Positions 33,216 to 33,772 of a stretch of 33,772 nt of DNA are shown in pieces. Source of the DNA: DATARH01 sp036273175 (GTDB lineage Bacteria > Pseudomonadota > Alphaproteobacteria > ATCC43930 > CGMCC-115725). A model generated the notes under the pieces. It was not told where the DNA came from and ran no database searches. It saw only the letters and a program-made list of their open reading frames with translations. The position numbers and the translations under genes were made by a program. Within the stretch, counting starts at the first letter, position 1; each line of letters starts with the position of its first letter. The stretch is taken from the NCBI GenBank assembly GCA_036273175.1, contig DASUIE010000192.1:1-33772 (forward strand). Direction: 5' to 3'.

Positions 33216-33614
33216 ATGGAGCCCCTCCGGATACTCGTTGCCGAAGACGACGCTCTGATCGCCCTGCTGCTAGCGAAAATGCTCGCCGGCATGGGCCACG
33301 ACGTTTGCGCGACGGCGGCCACCGAGGTTGAAGCGGTAGTTGCCGCGGCCAGCCATGCCCCTGACCTGATGATCGTCGATGCCGGCTTGGGCCGTGGAAG
33401 CGGCATTTCCGCCGTGGAGCAAATCCTTCGACGGGGACCGCTCGCGCATGTCTTCGTCAGCGGAGACGCCGAGCGGGTCCGACTGAGCCGGCCTAACGCG
33501 ATCGTGGTCCGAAAGCCCTTTCGTCAAGCCGAACTCGCGAGTGCCATCGAATTGGCGCTGGCTGCGTCCCAGACCGCGGCCGTCGGGTTAGGCGGCTCGG
33601 GGAACAGTCACTGA
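33216..33614 (+). CDS. single-domain response regulator (receiver only)
   Basis: A 132-residue CheY-like receiver domain with no output domain. The acidic pocket is E10-D11-D12 (VAEDDALIA), the phospho-acceptor is D55 (LMIVDAGLG), the switch Ser is S82 (VFVSGDAE) and the conserved Lys is K100 (VVRKPF). The tail (residues 120-132) is Gly-rich and adds nothing recognisable. Such proteins relay phosphate between kinases or act by binding a partner. The gene overlaps, tail to tail, a histidine kinase gene on the other strand by 27 bp, which makes that kinase a candidate partner. ATG 33211 is out of frame; ATG 33216 is used. Confidence 0.9.
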   Translation: MEPLRILVAEDDALIALLLAKMLAGMGHDVCATAATEVEAVVAAASHAPDLMIVDAGLGRGSGISAVEQILRRGPLAHVFVSGDAERVRLSRPNAIVVRKPFRQAELASAIELALAASQTAAVGLGGSGNSH

Positions 33615-33772
33615 AACGGTCGTGCCGGGCGATGCCGCGGAGGTCGTGACCCGGCCGCCAAGCTGCCTCGTCAGCGCCTCCACGATGCTCGTGCCGAGAC
33701 CGATCCGCACGGGGGATTCCGGTAATCGCCCGCTAATCCCGATCCCATCATCGGATACCGACAGACGCCAAG
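33588..33772 (-). CDS. sensor histidine kinase, C-terminal end (partial)
   Basis: A reading frame entering from the right edge, 60 residues before its TAA (33588-33590). It carries the end of a GHKL ATPase domain: LSVSDDGIGI (G1 box), IGLGTSIVEALTRQLGG (G2 region and helix) and TTVSVTVP at the end. The short spacing between the G1 box and GLG, and the wording GTSIVEALTRQLGG, suit the HWE/HisKA_2 kinases common in alphaproteobacteria. The phospho-accepting His and the sensor domains lie outside the window. It converges on, and overlaps by 27 bp, the response regulator gene. Confidence 0.85.
   Translation of the reverse strand, partial: WRLSVSDDGIGISGRLPESPVRIGLGTSIVEALTRQLGGRVTTSAASPGTTVSVTVPRAA

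Overview
The window is GC-rich, densely packed bacterial chromosome. Gene content points to an alphaproteobacterium: a giant (about 1,570-residue) NAD-specific glutamate dehydrogenase, a CHASE2-type class III adenylate cyclase, TTAACCAT-type sites resembling CtrA boxes, and REP-type inverted repeats with a CCCGC/GCGGG core. I cannot name a genus; a Rhodospirillales-like soil or water organism is a guess. No rRNA, tRNA, CRISPR array, integrase or transposase was seen.

Layout. (1) 1-4755: the tail of an unrecognised gene, a GNAT acetyltransferase facing left, then a tight rightward operon: phosphonoacetate hydrolase (phnA), a second alkaline-phosphatase-superfamily hydrolase, a CHR-family (chromate-type) transporter and an exported protein with a haem-c motif. 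(2) 4759-8629: mutS, preceded on the same strand by a small exported protein. That protein has a divergent paralog across a 370-bp AT-rich intergenic region carrying TTAACC-type sites and three GAAAC words exactly 10 bp apart. (3) 8636-13477: leftward GST, two paralogous MFS transporters and a Bax-inhibitor-1 family membrane protein, separated by two look-alike terminators. (4) 13561-19518: the classic ybbP-ybbA / tesA divergon (ABC permease and ATPase leftward; SGNH esterase rightward), continuing into FIST-domain, ThpR/LigT and EVE-domain genes. (5) 19517-23051: a REPIN-like inverted repeat, acetyl-CoA synthetase (acs) and a DUF4038-type glycosidase-like protein. (6) 23055-30130: NAD-glutamate dehydrogenase leftward and a CHASE2 adenylate cyclase rightward from a shared 122-bp region. 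(7) 30335-33772: a small DUF2188-like protein, glgC, two small leftward genes, then a lower-GC island with direct repeats, a Cys-rich 60-residue protein and a 29-residue membrane peptide, ending in a single-domain response regulator and the C-terminus of a histidine kinase convergent with it.

How it works together. Most of the window is housekeeping or central metabolism: acetate activation (acs), glutamate catabolism (GDH), glycogen precursor synthesis (glgC), mismatch repair (mutS). Phosphonoacetate hydrolase yields acetate and phosphate, and acs lies about 18 kb away. The least explained parts are the divergent two-Cys paralogs with their patterned promoter region (7430-8629) and the AT-richer small-gene island (about 32580-33200). 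All functional calls come from reading motifs; no database search was run.
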